NCBI RefSeq assembly: GCF_026420845.1
Contig: NZ_JAOWCB010000002.1
Location: 305,201 to 369,200 of the forward strand
Source: Streptomyces sp. PR69
GTDB lineage: Bacteria; Actinomycetota; Actinomycetes; Streptomycetales; Streptomycetaceae
Direction: 5' to 3'
DNA length: 64,000 nt
Below the pieces are notes generated by a model that saw only the letters and a list, made by a program, of their open reading frames with translations, ran no database searches and had not been told where the DNA came from. Each line of letters begins with the position of its first letter. Position 1 is the first letter of the stretch. The translations under genes were made by a program, and so were the position numbers. This document shows positions 25,660-35,602 of the stretch, in pieces.

Positions 25660-26640
25660 CTACTCCGCCACCAGCAGCACCTTGCCCACGTGCACCCCGG
25701 CCTCCAGCACCCGATGCCCCTCCCCCGCCTCCCTCAACCGCACCGTGCGATCCACCACCGCCCGCACCCGCCCCGCCTCGATCAGCGGCCACACATGCTC
25801 CCGCACCGCCGCCACGATCGCCGCCTTCTCGCCCGGCGGCCGCCCCCGCAGGGACGTCGCCGTGATCGCCCCGCGCTTCCCCAGCAGCGCCGCCAGATTC
25901 AGCTCGCCCTTGACTCCGCCCTGAAGGCCGATCACCGCCAACCGCCCGTTGACGGCGAGCGCCTTCACATTGCGGTCCAGATACTTCGCCCCGACGATGT
26001 CGAGGATCACATCCGCCCCGGCTCCGTCCGTCGCCTTGCGGATCTCCGCGACGAAGTCCTGCTCCCGGTAGTCGATCAGGATGTCCGCGCCCAGCTCCGC
26101 GCACCGCGCCAGCTTCTCGGGCCCGCCCGCCGTCACCGCAACCCTCGCGCCCACCGCCTTGGCGAGCTGGACCGCCATCGTTCCGATGCCGCTCGCACCG
26201 CCGTGCACCAGCAGCGTCTCACCCGGCCGCAGATGCGCGATCATAAACACGTTCGACCACACCGTCGCGGTGACCTCCGGCAGCGCCGCCGCCGTCACTA
26301 GGTCCATGCCCTGCGGCACCGGCAGCAGCTGCCCCGCCGGCACGGCGACCTTCTCCGCGTAACCACCGCCCGCCAGCAGCGCGCACACCTCGTCGCCGAC
26401 CGCCCATCCGGACACCCCGGGCCCCACGGCCGCGATCCGGCCGGAACACTCAAGGCCGGGGTACGGGGACGCCCCGGGCGGCGGGTCGTAGTACCCCTGC
26501 CGTTGCAGCAGATCCGCCCGGTTCACCGCACTCGCGACGACATCGACAAGCACCTCGCCCTCACCGAGCGCCGGATCGGGCACCTCCGCCCAGATCAGCG
26601 CCTCGGGACCGCCGGGTTGGGGAATCGTGATCGCATGCAT
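25660..26640 (-). CDS. NADPH:quinone oxidoreductase-like enzyme (MDR/PIG3 type)
   Basis: A 326-residue medium-chain dehydrogenase/reductase without the structural-zinc cysteines, in the quinone oxidoreductase/PIG3 subgroup. It shows MHAITIPQPGGPEAL, NRADLLQRQGYYDPPPG, the GLECSGRI segment and the NADPH loop LLVHGGASGIGTMAVQLAK. The ATG at 26640 gives the standard length; a longer frame to 26694 has no homologous look. It starts 10 bases after the K+ channel gene ends, so the two are probably co-transcribed. It reduces quinones or alpha,beta-unsaturated carbonyls, and a stress role is inferred. Confidence 0.92.
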   Translation of the reverse strand: MHAITIPQPGGPEALIWAEVPDPALGEGEVLVDVVASAVNRADLLQRQGYYDPPPGASPYPGLECSGRIAAVGPGVSGWAVGDEVCALLAGGGYAEKVAVPAGQLLPVPQGMDLVTAAALPEVTATVWSNVFMIAHLRPGETLLVHGGASGIGTMAVQLAKAVGARVAVTAGGPEKLARCAELGADILIDYREQDFVAEIRKATDGAGADVILDIVGAKYLDRNVKALAVNGRLAVIGLQGGVKGELNLAALLGKRGAITATSLRGRPPGEKAAIVAAVREHVWPLIEAGRVRAVVDRTVRLREAGEGHRVLEAGVHVGKVLLVAE

Positions 26641-26650
26641 GCCGGCGAGG

Positions 26651-27739
26651 CTACTCCGGCGACTCCACGGTCGTGTCGTTCGCGGCGCGCACAATCGTGA
26701 TCAGCCGGTCCGTCAGCTGCAGCGGACTGGCCGCCGGATCGTCATAGCCCAGCAGCCGGTGGCCTCTGAGCACACTCACCACCAGATCGTCCGTCTCCCG
26801 TACGCTGCGGCCGACTTCGGCCTTTATCACCGGCCGCTCCACAAGGTCGAGCCCGCTGCCCTGCTGGATCAGATCCTCCATCAGCGTGCCCGCGCTGGGG
26901 CTCAGCACCGACAGGCCCAGCAGTCGGCCCGCCGCGCTCGCGCTGGTGATGACCGCGTCCGCCCCGGACTGGCGCAGCAGCGGCGCGTTCTCCTCCTCCC
27001 GCACGGCTGCGACGATCTTCGCCCCGCGGTTGAGCTGGCGCGCCGTCAGGGTGACCAGCACCGCCGTGTCGTCCCGCTGGGTGGCGATCACAATCTGACG
27101 GGCCTTCTGCACCTCGGCCCGCAGCAGCACATCACTGCGCGTCGCATCCCCCATGATGCCGACGTACCCTTCGGCGTTCGCCGTGTCGATCACCTTGCTG
27201 CTGGGGTCGACGACGATGATCTGTTCCTTCTTCAGCCCCGTGGCCGTCAACGTCCTGATCGCCGAACGGCCCTTGGTGCCGAATCCGACGATCACCGTGT
27301 GATCTCGCAAGCGCTGCCTCCAGCGGTTCAGCCGCCACTCCTCGCGGGTCCGCTCGGTGAGGACCTCAAGCGTGGTGCCGACCAGAATGATCAGAAAAAG
27401 CACGCGCAGCGGGGTCACCAACAGCACATTGGTGAGCCTCGCTGCTTCGCTGACGGGCGCGATGTCCCCGTAGCCGGTGGTGGAGAGCGTGACCGTCGCG
27501 TAGTAGACGCAGTCGAGAAAGTCGACGTTGCCGTCTGCGGTGTCGTTGTAGCCCTCCCGGTCGAACCAGGTGATCAGCACCGTCAGCATCAGAACGCCGA
27601 GAGCCATCAGCAGCCGCTTGGCGACCTGCCGAAGCGGCCGCTCGACAACCCGGCGGGGGAGTTTCACCCGGCTGGTGATCAGACGCTCTTCCGCCTGGCG
27701 GGCCATGGCGTCCTGACCGGGAAGTTTCACGTGAAACAC
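26651..27739 (-). CDS. Two-helix potassium channel with TrkA-N/RCK domain
   Basis: A 362-residue membrane protein. Helix 1 (LLMALGVLMLTVLITWF), a pore loop with the selectivity filter T-T-G-Y-G-D at residues 87-92, and helix 2 (VLLVTPLRVLFLIILVGTTL) form the channel. From about residue 145 a Rossmann RCK/TrkA-N domain (HTVIVGFGTKGRSAIRTL, then acidic IVVDPSS) binds nucleotide or ions to gate it, and a C-terminal TrkA-C-like part follows. The GTG start lies inside the 3' end of moeA: the genes overlap by 13 bases, and the overlap coincides with a perfect parS palindrome, so its first codons (M-F-H-V-K) are set by the ParB site. Confidence 0.93.
   Translation of the reverse strand: MFHVKLPGQDAMARQAEERLITSRVKLPRRVVERPLRQVAKRLLMALGVLMLTVLITWFDREGYNDTADGNVDFLDCVYYATVTLSTTGYGDIAPVSEAARLTNVLLVTPLRVLFLIILVGTTLEVLTERTREEWRLNRWRQRLRDHTVIVGFGTKGRSAIRTLTATGLKKEQIIVVDPSSKVIDTANAEGYVGIMGDATRSDVLLRAEVQKARQIVIATQRDDTAVLVTLTARQLNRGAKIVAAVREEENAPLLRQSGADAVITSASAAGRLLGLSVLSPSAGTLMEDLIQQGSGLDLVERPVIKAEVGRSVRETDDLVVSVLRGHRLLGYDDPAASPLQLTDRLITIVRAANDTTVESPE
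27724..27737. promoter_or_regulatory. parS, perfect ParB-binding site
   Basis: GTTTCACGTGAAAC is an exact 14-base palindrome identical to the Streptomyces parS consensus. It sits in the 13-base overlap of the moeA 3' end and the K+ channel 5' end. In S. coelicolor such sites cluster around oriC and nucleate ParB complexes for chromosome segregation during sporulation. Confidence 0.93.
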
Positions 27740-29328
27740 CCTCCTTCGCCGGTCCCGGCCGTCCAGGGCAGGTCGAGGACCTCCAGCATGTCTCCCGGGC
27801 GCGCACCGCCCGGCCGGATCACGGCCAGCCCGTCCGCACCCGCGATGCCCCGCAGCATGGCAGGCCCGTTGTAGTGCAACGGCACCAGCCGGTCGTTCCG
27901 GTGGACGACGGGCACCAGCCGGGTGTCGTACGGATGTCCATGCACCTCGTCACGGACGGGAGCACGATACGGGAGGGGGGCGGGGCGGCCGGCCAGCCCC
28001 CGCAGCAGCGGTTCGGCGAGCGTCAGCAGCCCGGAGACGGCGGCCAGCGGGTTCCCCGGCAGCCCCACCAGATAGCGGGCCCGCCCCGCGTCCGCGCCGG
28101 GCGCGGCGAGACGGGCCAGCAGCATGGGGTGCCCGGGGCGCACGGCGACGGAGTCCACCAGCAGTTCCGCCCCAGCCTTCCGCAGGACGGGGTGGACATG
28201 GTCGACGGGTCCTGCCGCGGTGCCGCCCGTGGTGAGCACCAGATCCGCCGCGGAGCCGGTGACCGCCTCGTAGAGAGCCTCCGCGTCATCGCCGAGGCGG
28301 CGGGCCGCGGTCACCTCCGCGCCCAGGGTGCGCAGCCAGGGGCCGAGCATGGGCCCCAGCGCATCGCGGATCAGCCCCTCATGGGGGAGCCCGGCGCTGA
28401 GCAGCTCATCGCCGAGGACGAGCACCTCGACACGGGGCCGGGGCACAAGGGGCAGCGTGTCGTACCCCGCGGCGGCGGCCAGCCCCAGTACGGCGGGGGT
28501 GACGGCGGCGCCGGCCGGCAGAAGCTGGTCCCCGATGCGGCACTCCTGGCCGCGCGGCCGGATGTCCTGCCCGGGAACCACCCGGCGCAGGGCGTGCAGC
28601 TGCCGCTTGCCGGGGTCGACGCGGGCGTGCTCACTGCGGATCACGGCAGTGGCGTCGTGGGGGATGCGTGCCCCGGTGGCGATGCGCACGGCGCAGCCGT
28701 CGGGCAGTGCGGCCGCACGGTCCGTGTCATGGCCCGCGAGGACCGAGTCCCCCTCGCGTACGGTCCATGGGCCCGGTCCTGCGACGGCCCATCCGTCCAT
28801 GGCGGAGGTGTCGAACGACGGCAGGTCGCAGAGCGCGGGGAGCGGCTCGGCGAGCACCTGCCCGAGGGCGTCGTCCAGGGGCGTCGGCCGGGTGCGGGGC
28901 GGGGCGGCGCGCCCGAGCCGGGCGGCGAGGGCACGGGCGTCGGGCCATGCGGCAGCCCGGTGCCCGGAGGAGCCGCGGGGATCGCCTCCGGCGAGGTCGC
29001 GCCCCTGTCCCTGCGCCGTGTCACTGGTGCAGCCCGTACGTTCCTCGTGGCCTGTGTGGCCCGTATGCGCCTCGTGACCTGTGTGTCCCTCGTGGTCCGG
29101 CCGTCCGGGGTGTCCCGGCCCGCCCGGCTGCCGTGGGCTCCGGGCGACGAGCGCGAGGGCGTCGTCGACGCCGTCGATGTCCTGCGTGACGCCGTGGCCG
29201 GCGTCCTGAGCGGGGCCATGGGCGTCTTCAGCCGCGTCCGGGGCTGCGGCCTCGGCTCGTACGTCGCGAGCCTCGGCGTCCCCGCCATGCGCCGCCTTGG
29301 CGCCGTCCTGGTGATCCTGCCCGGTCAT
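27727..29328 (-). CDS. moeA: Molybdopterin molybdenumtransferase MoeA
   Basis: A 533-residue protein, about 120 residues longer than typical MoeA. The catalytic body starts near residue 130 and shows S-A-M-D-G-W-A, the TTGGTAAGPVDH loop (the usual TTGGVSxGxxD, here altered) and GLPGNPLAAV. It inserts molybdate into adenylated molybdopterin. The N-terminal extension is Asp/Ala/Gly/His-rich with repeats such as G-H-T-G-H-E, looks disordered and may bind metal. Its ATG overlaps the MobA-like stop by four bases (ATGA), and its own 3' end overlaps the K+ channel gene. The order MobA-like then MoeA makes a Mo-cofactor pair. Confidence 0.92.
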   Translation of the reverse strand: MTGQDHQDGAKAAHGGDAEARDVRAEAAAPDAAEDAHGPAQDAGHGVTQDIDGVDDALALVARSPRQPGGPGHPGRPDHEGHTGHEAHTGHTGHEERTGCTSDTAQGQGRDLAGGDPRGSSGHRAAAWPDARALAARLGRAAPPRTRPTPLDDALGQVLAEPLPALCDLPSFDTSAMDGWAVAGPGPWTVREGDSVLAGHDTDRAAALPDGCAVRIATGARIPHDATAVIRSEHARVDPGKRQLHALRRVVPGQDIRPRGQECRIGDQLLPAGAAVTPAVLGLAAAAGYDTLPLVPRPRVEVLVLGDELLSAGLPHEGLIRDALGPMLGPWLRTLGAEVTAARRLGDDAEALYEAVTGSAADLVLTTGGTAAGPVDHVHPVLRKAGAELLVDSVAVRPGHPMLLARLAAPGADAGRARYLVGLPGNPLAAVSGLLTLAEPLLRGLAGRPAPLPYRAPVRDEVHGHPYDTRLVPVVHRNDRLVPLHYNGPAMLRGIAGADGLAVIRPGGARPGDMLEVLDLPWTAGTGEGGCFT

Positions 29329-30317
29329 CCTGCGTCGGCCCCGCTCTCATCACCTGCCGCACCCTCCGCGGTCCCAGCAGTCCCAGCAGTCCCAGCAGTC
29401 CCAGCAGACCCGGCAGACCCAGCAGACCCGGCGGCCCCGGCAGGCCCGTCGGTCTCCGCGGCCCAGCGTGCGGCGAGTGCGGCGGCCTTGCGCGCAGCCT
29501 CCGCGACCGCCTCCGCACCGCCCTCGCCTGCCTGGGCCGCCGCGTATCCCACCAGGAATGTGGTGAGGGGCGCGGCAGGGCGGGCGACGCCGTGCGCGGC
29601 GTCACGGGCGAGGTCGAGCAGGGCCTTGACGTCGACGTCGAGTTCGACGCCCAGCTCGTCCTTGACAGCGGTGATCCATTCGTCCAGCACGCTCCCATGC
29701 TCCCTGATGCGGGCCCGGGCTGCGGCAATGTCCTCCCAGGTGTCGCAGTCGAAGGAGGCGGACGGTTCGGCGTCGATCCGGGCGAGTTGAAGCTCCTGAG
29801 TCAACAGACGCAGCGGGAGCCCGGCGAGATGCCCGTGTTCTGCGGCGAGCAGTGCGATCTCCCGGCGGAGCGGCTCCGCGCGGTAGACGGCCGCCAGCGG
29901 CTGGTCGCGGCCGGCGGGATCGGTGAGGAGGGCCCCCTCTCGCCCGGTCGACTCCAGTGCGTCGAGCAGCCGCCGCACCGTTTCCGCCCCGAGGAACGGC
30001 AGATCGGCGGAGAGCACCAGCACCGTCGCGGCGTCCGTCTGCCGCACCCCGGCGTCGAGCGCGGCGAGCGGCCCCCCGCCGGGCGGTTCCTCCCGCGTCC
30101 AGAGCACGGGGCGGGCCGTGGCCCTGCGCCCGCCGACGACGACGGTGCGCCCGGCTCCCCGGCACGCGGCGAGCACACGGTCAAGCAGGGCGCGCCCGCC
30201 CACGCTCACGGCCGGCTTGTCCGCCCCGCCGAGCCGCCTGGCCGCGCCTCCGGCGAGGACGACGGCGTCATACGCGGGGAGCACGGGGGACACGGGGTGC
30301 GGGATGCTGACGCTCAC
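29325..30317 (-). CDS. MobA-like NTP transferase fused to a DUF6457-like domain
   Basis: A 330-residue protein. The GTG at 30317 (after TCAGGG) is chosen; an upstream frame to 30371 adds an unlikely 18 residues. Residues of about 15-200 form a MobA-like nucleotidyltransferase: VLAGGAARRLGGADKP is the nucleotide loop and LSADLPFL the metal-binding Asp region. The probable role is adding GMP to the molybdenum cofactor. Residues of about 205-290 (LDEWITAVKDELGVELDVD...) match the small DUF6457 domain that Streptomyces also encodes alone. The tail is a Gly-Ser/Thr-Ala repeat encoded by a 9-base array. It overlaps moeA by ATGA and is transcribed first. Confidence 0.85.
   Translation of the reverse strand: MSVSIPHPVSPVLPAYDAVVLAGGAARRLGGADKPAVSVGGRALLDRVLAACRGAGRTVVVGGRRATARPVLWTREEPPGGGPLAALDAGVRQTDAATVLVLSADLPFLGAETVRRLLDALESTGREGALLTDPAGRDQPLAAVYRAEPLRREIALLAAEHGHLAGLPLRLLTQELQLARIDAEPSASFDCDTWEDIAAARARIREHGSVLDEWITAVKDELGVELDVDVKALLDLARDAAHGVARPAAPLTTFLVGYAAAQAGEGGAEAVAEAARKAAALAARWAAETDGPAGAAGSAGSAGSAGTAGTAGTAGTAEGAAGDESGADAG
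29371..29451. repeat. 9-bp coding tandem repeat in the MobA-like gene
   Basis: About nine copies of a 9-base unit (GTCCCAGCA on the plus strand, the first four identical) encode the (T/S)AG tripeptide repeat at the C-end of the MobA-like protein. Nine bases keeps the frame, so copy number can change without a frameshift. Confidence 0.85.
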
Positions 30318-30366
30318 CCCTGAAAGTATGGTCCCCGAACGCCCGGCCGTGGACCCCTGTGGATCT

Positions 30367-30392
30367 CTCACAGCCCGCGGGCGGGCTGTGAG
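30367..30392 (-). terminator. Terminator of the second bkd operon
   Basis: A 12-bp perfect stem CTCACAGCCCGC/GCGGGCTGTGAG ends at the base adjacent to the bkdC stop codon. It lies between this operon and the MobA/MoeA operon on the same strand. Confidence 0.8.
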
Positions 30393-32050
30393 CTACAGCG
30401 TGCGCAGCAGCACGGAGGGCTGTTCCACGCAGTCGGCCACATACCGCAGGAAACCGCCGGCCGTTCCGCCGTCGCATACGCGGTGGTCGAAGGTCAGGGA
30501 CAGCTGGACGACCTGGCGGACGGCCAGCTCGCCCCGGTGCACCCATGGCTTGGGCACGATCCGGCCGACTCCGAGCATCGCCGCCTCGGGGTGGTTGATG
30601 ATCGGCGTGGAGCCGTCGACCCCGAACACCCCGTAGTTGTTCAGCGTGAACGTGCCGCCCGTGAGATCCGCCGGGGTCAGCCTGCCCTCGCGGGCCGCCT
30701 CCGTCAGCCGGGCGAACTCCCCGGTCAGCGATTCGGCCGAGCGGTCGTGCGCGTCCTTGACGACGGGGACGACAAGGCCGCGCTCGGTCTGCGCCGCGAA
30801 TCCGAGGTGCACCTCGGGCAGCCGCACGATCTCCCGCGCCTGGAGGTCGACGGTGGAGTTCAGCTCGGGGTAGCGGGCGAGCGCCGCCGTGCAGATCCGG
30901 GCGAGCAGGGCGAGGACCGAGATCTTCGGTCCGCCTGCGCTGTTCATCGCGGCCCGCGCGGCCATCAGCTCCGTGGCGTCCGCGTCGACCCAGCAGGTGG
31001 CGTCGGGGATCTCCTGTCTGCTCCGCGACAGCTTGTCCGCCACGGCTCCGCGCACCCCGCGCAGCGGTATGCGCTCGATGCCCACGCCCCTGGCGACGGC
31101 GGCGGCGGTCCCGGCGGCTGCGGTTCCGGCGGCGGTCCCAGCCGGCTCGGGTGCGCTCCGGGCGGCCCGCAGTGCGCTCTCGACGTCCGCCCGCAGGATC
31201 AGTCCATCGGGCCCGGATCCGGTCAGCTGCCGCAGATCCAGCCCGTTCTCGCGGGCGAGCCTGCGCACCAGCGGCGAAATGACGGGCACAGGCCCCTCGG
31301 CCTCACGCCGCGGAGCCGCCACGCCGCTCGGGGACGTCTGGACGGCGGCAGGCCCCGCGAGGGCCCCTGCCTTCGCTGTCCCGGCCGCGCCCCGGCTCAC
31401 GTCCCCGCCGGGCACGTCCCGGCCGCCCTGCGACGCCACAGCGTCCGTCGCCGCCCTGCGTCCGCCAGCCGTCGGCCGGGGAGCGTCCATACCGGCCGCC
31501 TGAGCGCCGCGCGCCGCGGGCCTCGCCGGGGCGTGCGCCGAAGCGGCGGACTGGGCGACGCCGCCCGGGCCTGCGCCGCCCGCGTCCGGGACGTTCGCCG
31601 GTCGTCCCGGGGCGGCTCCCGGATGTGCCGGCCGGATACGCCGGCGGCGGGCCGCGGGCGCGCCCGTGCCATAGCCGACGAGCACATTGCCCGAGGACTC
31701 GCCGGAGGCGTCGGGAGCCCCGGCCTGCCCGGCTTCCACCGGTCCGCCGTCTGCCCGCGGGACCGCGTCGGAGCCGGCGCCGGAGCCGCCTTCGGCGCCG
31801 TCACCCGCGCCGACCGCCACCGTCAGCAGCGGTGCGCCGACGGGCAGTTCGGTCCCCTCCTCGCCGAAGCGCGCGGTGACCACGCCCCCGTACGGACACG
31901 GCACCTCCACCATCGCCTTGGCCGTCTCGACCTCGACGACCGGCTGGTCGATCGCCACGACGTCGCCCACGGACACCAGCCAGCGGACGATCTCCGCCTC
32001 CGTAAGGCCCTCCCCGAGGTCGGGGAGCTTGAATTCGAGCACCTGGGCCA

Positions 32051-32051
<1 letters not shown>
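30393..32051 (-). CDS. bkdC: 2-oxoacid dehydrogenase E2, second bkd operon
   Basis: A 552-residue acyltransferase. The lipoyl domain (1-80) has the modifiable Lys in E-T-A-K-A-M. A very long Ala/Gly/Arg/Pro linker (about 85-270) exceeds that of the first-operon E2, then come the subunit-binding domain (SPLVRRLARENGLDLRQL...GPDGLILRADV), another linker and the catalytic domain ending in F-D-H-R-V-C-D-G-G. The two E2s differ at the active-site segment (HRVCDGG here, HRLVDGE in the first), so the complexes are paralogous rather than duplicated recently. The start overlaps the E1beta stop by one base (TGATG). Role: acyl-CoA formation from branched 2-oxoacids. Confidence 0.93.
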
Positions 32052-33069
<1,018 letters not shown>

Positions 33070-33073
<4 letters not shown>

Positions 33074-34221
33074 CGGGTCTCTCCTTCGGCGTCGAGCTCC
33101 GCCCGCAGCTGGGCCGCCTGCTCGCGCAGTTGGGCGGTCTGCTCGGCGTAGACGTGCTCGAACAGATCCATCGGGTCCAGCACCGGGTCGGCGTTCATCC
33201 GCTCGCGCAGCTTGGCCGCCATCGTCTCCGCGGCGTCGGCCGCCGCTTTGACGCCGTCCTCGTCGATCAGTCCGCGCTCCGTCAACTCCCGCTCCAGCAG
33301 CCGGATCGGATCGTGCGCCCGCCAGGTCTCAACCTCGCTCTCGCCCCGGTAGCGCGTGGCGTCGTCGGCGTTCGTATGGGCGTCGATGCGGTAGGTCACG
33401 GCCTCGATGAGCGTCGGCCCGCCGCCGCGCCGGGCGCGGGCGACGGCGTCGGCGAGGACCTCGTGCACCGCTGCCGCGTCGTTTCCGTCGACGAGGCGGC
33501 CGGGCATGCCGTAGCCCACGGCCTTGTGGGCGAGCGAGGGCGCGGCGGTCTGCTTGGCCAGCGGCACCGAGATCGCGAAGCCGTTGTTCTGCACCAGGAA
33601 GACGACCGGGGCCTGCCATACGGCGGCGAAGTTCAGCGCCTCGTGGAAATCGCCCTCGCTGGTGCCGCCATCGCCGACCATGGCGAGGGCGACCACATCG
33701 TCCCCCTTGAGGCGGGCCGCGTGCGCCAGCCCCACGGCGTGCGGCAGCTGGGTGGCGAGCGGGGTGCACAGCGGCGCTATGCGGTGCTCGCGGGGGTCGT
33801 AGCCGGTGTGCCAGTCGCCGCGCAGCAGCGTGAGCGCCTCCACCGGGTCGAGGCCGCGGGCCACGGCCGCGAGCGTGTCGCGGTAGCTGGGAAAGAGCCA
33901 GTCGCGCTCTTCGAGGGCCAGCGCGGCGGCCACCTCGCAGGCCTCCTGGCCGGTGCTGGAGGGGTAGACGGCCAGCCTGCCCTGCTTGGTCAGCGCCGTC
34001 GCCTGCGCGTTGTACCGGCGGCCGCGCACCAGCTCGCGGTAGAGCCTGCGCAGCAGCTCGGGGTCGGCGGCGCCGGCGGCCTTCGTGCCCAGCACCCGGT
34101 ACGGCTCCGGGTCCGGGAGCAGCGGAGCGGGGTCCGTGCGGGGCCGCCACGCCGGGGGCGGCGTGGGACGGTAGACCGTGGCGCCGGGCAGCTCCTGCAC
34201 CGACATGCTGCTCTTTCTCAA
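33070..34221 (-). CDS. bkdA: 2-oxoacid dehydrogenase E1 alpha, second bkd operon
   Basis: A 383-residue alpha subunit with TPP motif GDGGTSEGD...NNGFAIS and DAHTNADDATRYR. Start choice: GAGGAGGT on the minus strand (34228-34236) is 8 bases before a TTG at 34221; an ATG five codons later (34206) is the alternative. The N-end is Pro-rich (YRPTPPPAWRP). It is the first gene of the operon and divergent from bkdR; the 177-base region between them carries a PaaR-like operator and two DnaA-box-like sites. In S. coelicolor the counterpart operon is controlled by the adjacent Lrp-type BkdR. Confidence 0.93.
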
Positions 34222-34283
34222 CGCGAGCACCTCCTCGTGGGGGCGACGACGAAGCGGCACGGGGAGTGTGGCGTGCCTCACCT

Positions 34284-34297
34284 ACCGATTGTTCGGT
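34284..34297. promoter_or_regulatory. PaaR-like palindrome at bkdA/bkdR
   Basis: ACCGATTGTTCGGT fits ACCGnnCGnnCGGT except for T in place of C at the centre. It lies about 63 bases upstream of the second-operon bkdA start. The same motif occurs at 37241 and 43286. Confidence 0.6.
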
Positions 34298-34331
34298 CGT
34301 GGGCGCATTTTGGCTACAGGCGACTCAACCC

Positions 34332-34353
34332 TGTGGACAAACGGTTCTCCACA
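34332..34353. promoter_or_regulatory. Inverted pair of DnaA-box-like sites
   Basis: TGTGGACAA (34332-34340, the reverse complement of TTGTCCACA, the preferred Streptomyces DnaA box) faces TTCTCCACA (34345-34353), which also fits the degenerate Streptomyces consensus. Together they form a 22-base inverted repeat in front of bkdR. Confidence 0.6.
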
Positions 34354-34398
34354 GCCTGTCATGGAGACAGGTCGTCCATACGAGAGAGGCGGGGGGAC

Positions 34399-34929
34399 AT
34401 GCCAGCTGAACAAATGGCCGAGGGCGGGGACCGTATGGAGCAACTGCCGCCGGCGCGTCCGCTCGACGCGATCGACCGGGACATCCTGCGCATCCTGCAG
34501 ACGGACGGCAGAGCGTCGATACGCTCCGTGGCCGACCGGGTCCATGTGTCGCGGGCGAACGCCTACGCACGGATCAACCGGCTCATCGACGACGGGGTCA
34601 TCCGCGGCTTCAGCGCCCGGATCAACCATGAGCGAGCGGGCCAGGGCGCGTCCGCCTACATCACGCTCAAGATCGTTCAGAATTCCTGGCGCACCGTGCG
34701 CGAACAGCTGCAAGCGCTGCCGGGGGCCGCCCACATCGCCCTGGTCAGCGGCGATTTCGACGTACTGCTGCTGGTGCACACCCCGGACAACCGCACGCTG
34801 CGCGAACTGGTCCTGACCCGGCTCCAGTCCATCCCCGAGGTGCTGTCGACCCATACGCTGCTGGTCTTCGAGGAGACGGACCTCGATCCCGGCCCCGGCT
34901 CGGCCGCCGACCCGCTGCGCGACTCCTGA
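34399..34929 (+). CDS. bkdR: Lrp/AsnC-family regulator BkdR
   Basis: A 176-residue regulator. The ATG at 34399 follows GGGGGG; in-frame ATGs at 34414 and 34435 are alternatives. The AsnC-type helix-turn-helix (LDAIDRDILRILQTDGRASIRSVADRVHVSRANAYARINRLIDDGVIRG) is followed by the alpha-beta RAM domain (HIALVSGDFDVLLLVHTPDNRTLRELVL...STHTLLVFEE), which binds amino acids and oligomerises. It is divergent from the second bkd operon. BkdR of S. coelicolor is known to regulate the equivalent bkd operon. An effector such as a branched-chain amino acid is likely. Confidence 0.92.
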   Translation: MPAEQMAEGGDRMEQLPPARPLDAIDRDILRILQTDGRASIRSVADRVHVSRANAYARINRLIDDGVIRGFSARINHERAGQGASAYITLKIVQNSWRTVREQLQALPGAAHIALVSGDFDVLLLVHTPDNRTLRELVLTRLQSIPEVLSTHTLLVFEETDLDPGPGSAADPLRDS

Positions 34930-34982
34930 AGCCTGCCTGAGCCTGCCTGAAGCCCCGCCCGAAGCCCAGCTGCCCGCCCACA

Positions 34983-34998
34983 AGGCCCCGCGGGGCCT
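34983..34998. terminator. Bidirectional palindrome between bkdR and the TetR gene
   Basis: AGGCCCCG/CGGGGCCT is a perfect 16-base palindrome in the 76-base gap between the convergent genes. Confidence 0.55.
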
Positions 34999-35005
34999 AC
35001 GGGGC

Positions 35006-35602
35006 CTAGAGGCCGTCCGTGCGCAGTCCGTCGAAGGCCAGCCGCACGACCGCCTCGGCGACCTGGTTCTCGTCATGGCTGGCGCCGGGGTGCGGCCGGT
35101 ACCACTCCACCAGGGAGTTGACCATGCCGAACAGCAGTCGGGTCGCCAGCTTGGGGTCCACGTCGGCGCGCAGATCGCCGTCCGCGGCGGCCGCCTTCAG
35201 CAGTTCGGCCACGCGGTGGTCGAACTCCCTGCGGCGCTCCATCGCCCACCGCTCGGTCTGCGTATTGCCGCGCACCCGCAGCAGCAGCGTCACATAGGGG
35301 AGTTCGGCCATCAGCACCTCGACGGTGCGCCGGGTGACGTATTCGACGCGCTCGATGGTGCGCCCGCGCTGCGCCCCGGGCTCTTCGAGGATCGCGAACA
35401 GCGCGTCGAGCGCCCGGCTGACGGCGCGGCGCAGCAGCTCCTCCTTGCCCGAGACATGGTGGTAGATGGAGGACTTGGAGATGCCGGCGGCCTTGGATAG
35501 ATGCTCCATGGAGGTGCCGTCGTAGCCGCGCTCGTTGAAAATCTCCACGGCGACGCCCAGCAGCGTCTCCGGGGTGTACGTATCGCGCCTAGGAGTGGTC
35601 AT
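35006..35602 (-). CDS. paaR: TetR-family regulator, PaaR-like
   Basis: A 198-residue repressor with the TetR DNA-binding domain (residues of about 10-55: NERGYDGTSMEHLSKAAGISKSSIYHHVSGKEELL) and an all-helical ligand domain. Its ATG overlaps the stop of the 3-hydroxyacyl-CoA dehydrogenase gene by four bases, so the two are co-translated. Three similar palindromes of the ACCGnnCGnnCGGT type, which resembles the motif reported for actinobacterial PaaR, lie before its own operon/PaaN, before paaA and before the second bkd operon. I therefore infer that it represses phenylacetate genes until phenylacetyl-CoA appears. The name is by context and motif, not by direct comparison. Confidence 0.75.
   Translation of the reverse strand: MTTPRRDTYTPETLLGVAVEIFNERGYDGTSMEHLSKAAGISKSSIYHHVSGKEELLRRAVSRALDALFAILEEPGAQRGRTIERVEYVTRRTVEVLMAELPYVTLLLRVRGNTQTERWAMERRREFDHRVAELLKAAAADGDLRADVDPKLATRLLFGMVNSLVEWYRPHPGASHDENQVAEAVVRLAFDGLRTDGL

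Noticed and set aside
24563..26104. A long minus-strand frame through the heptamer array and bpa
   Set aside because: It translates the 7-base repeat and the antisense of bpa; composition is that of shadow frames.
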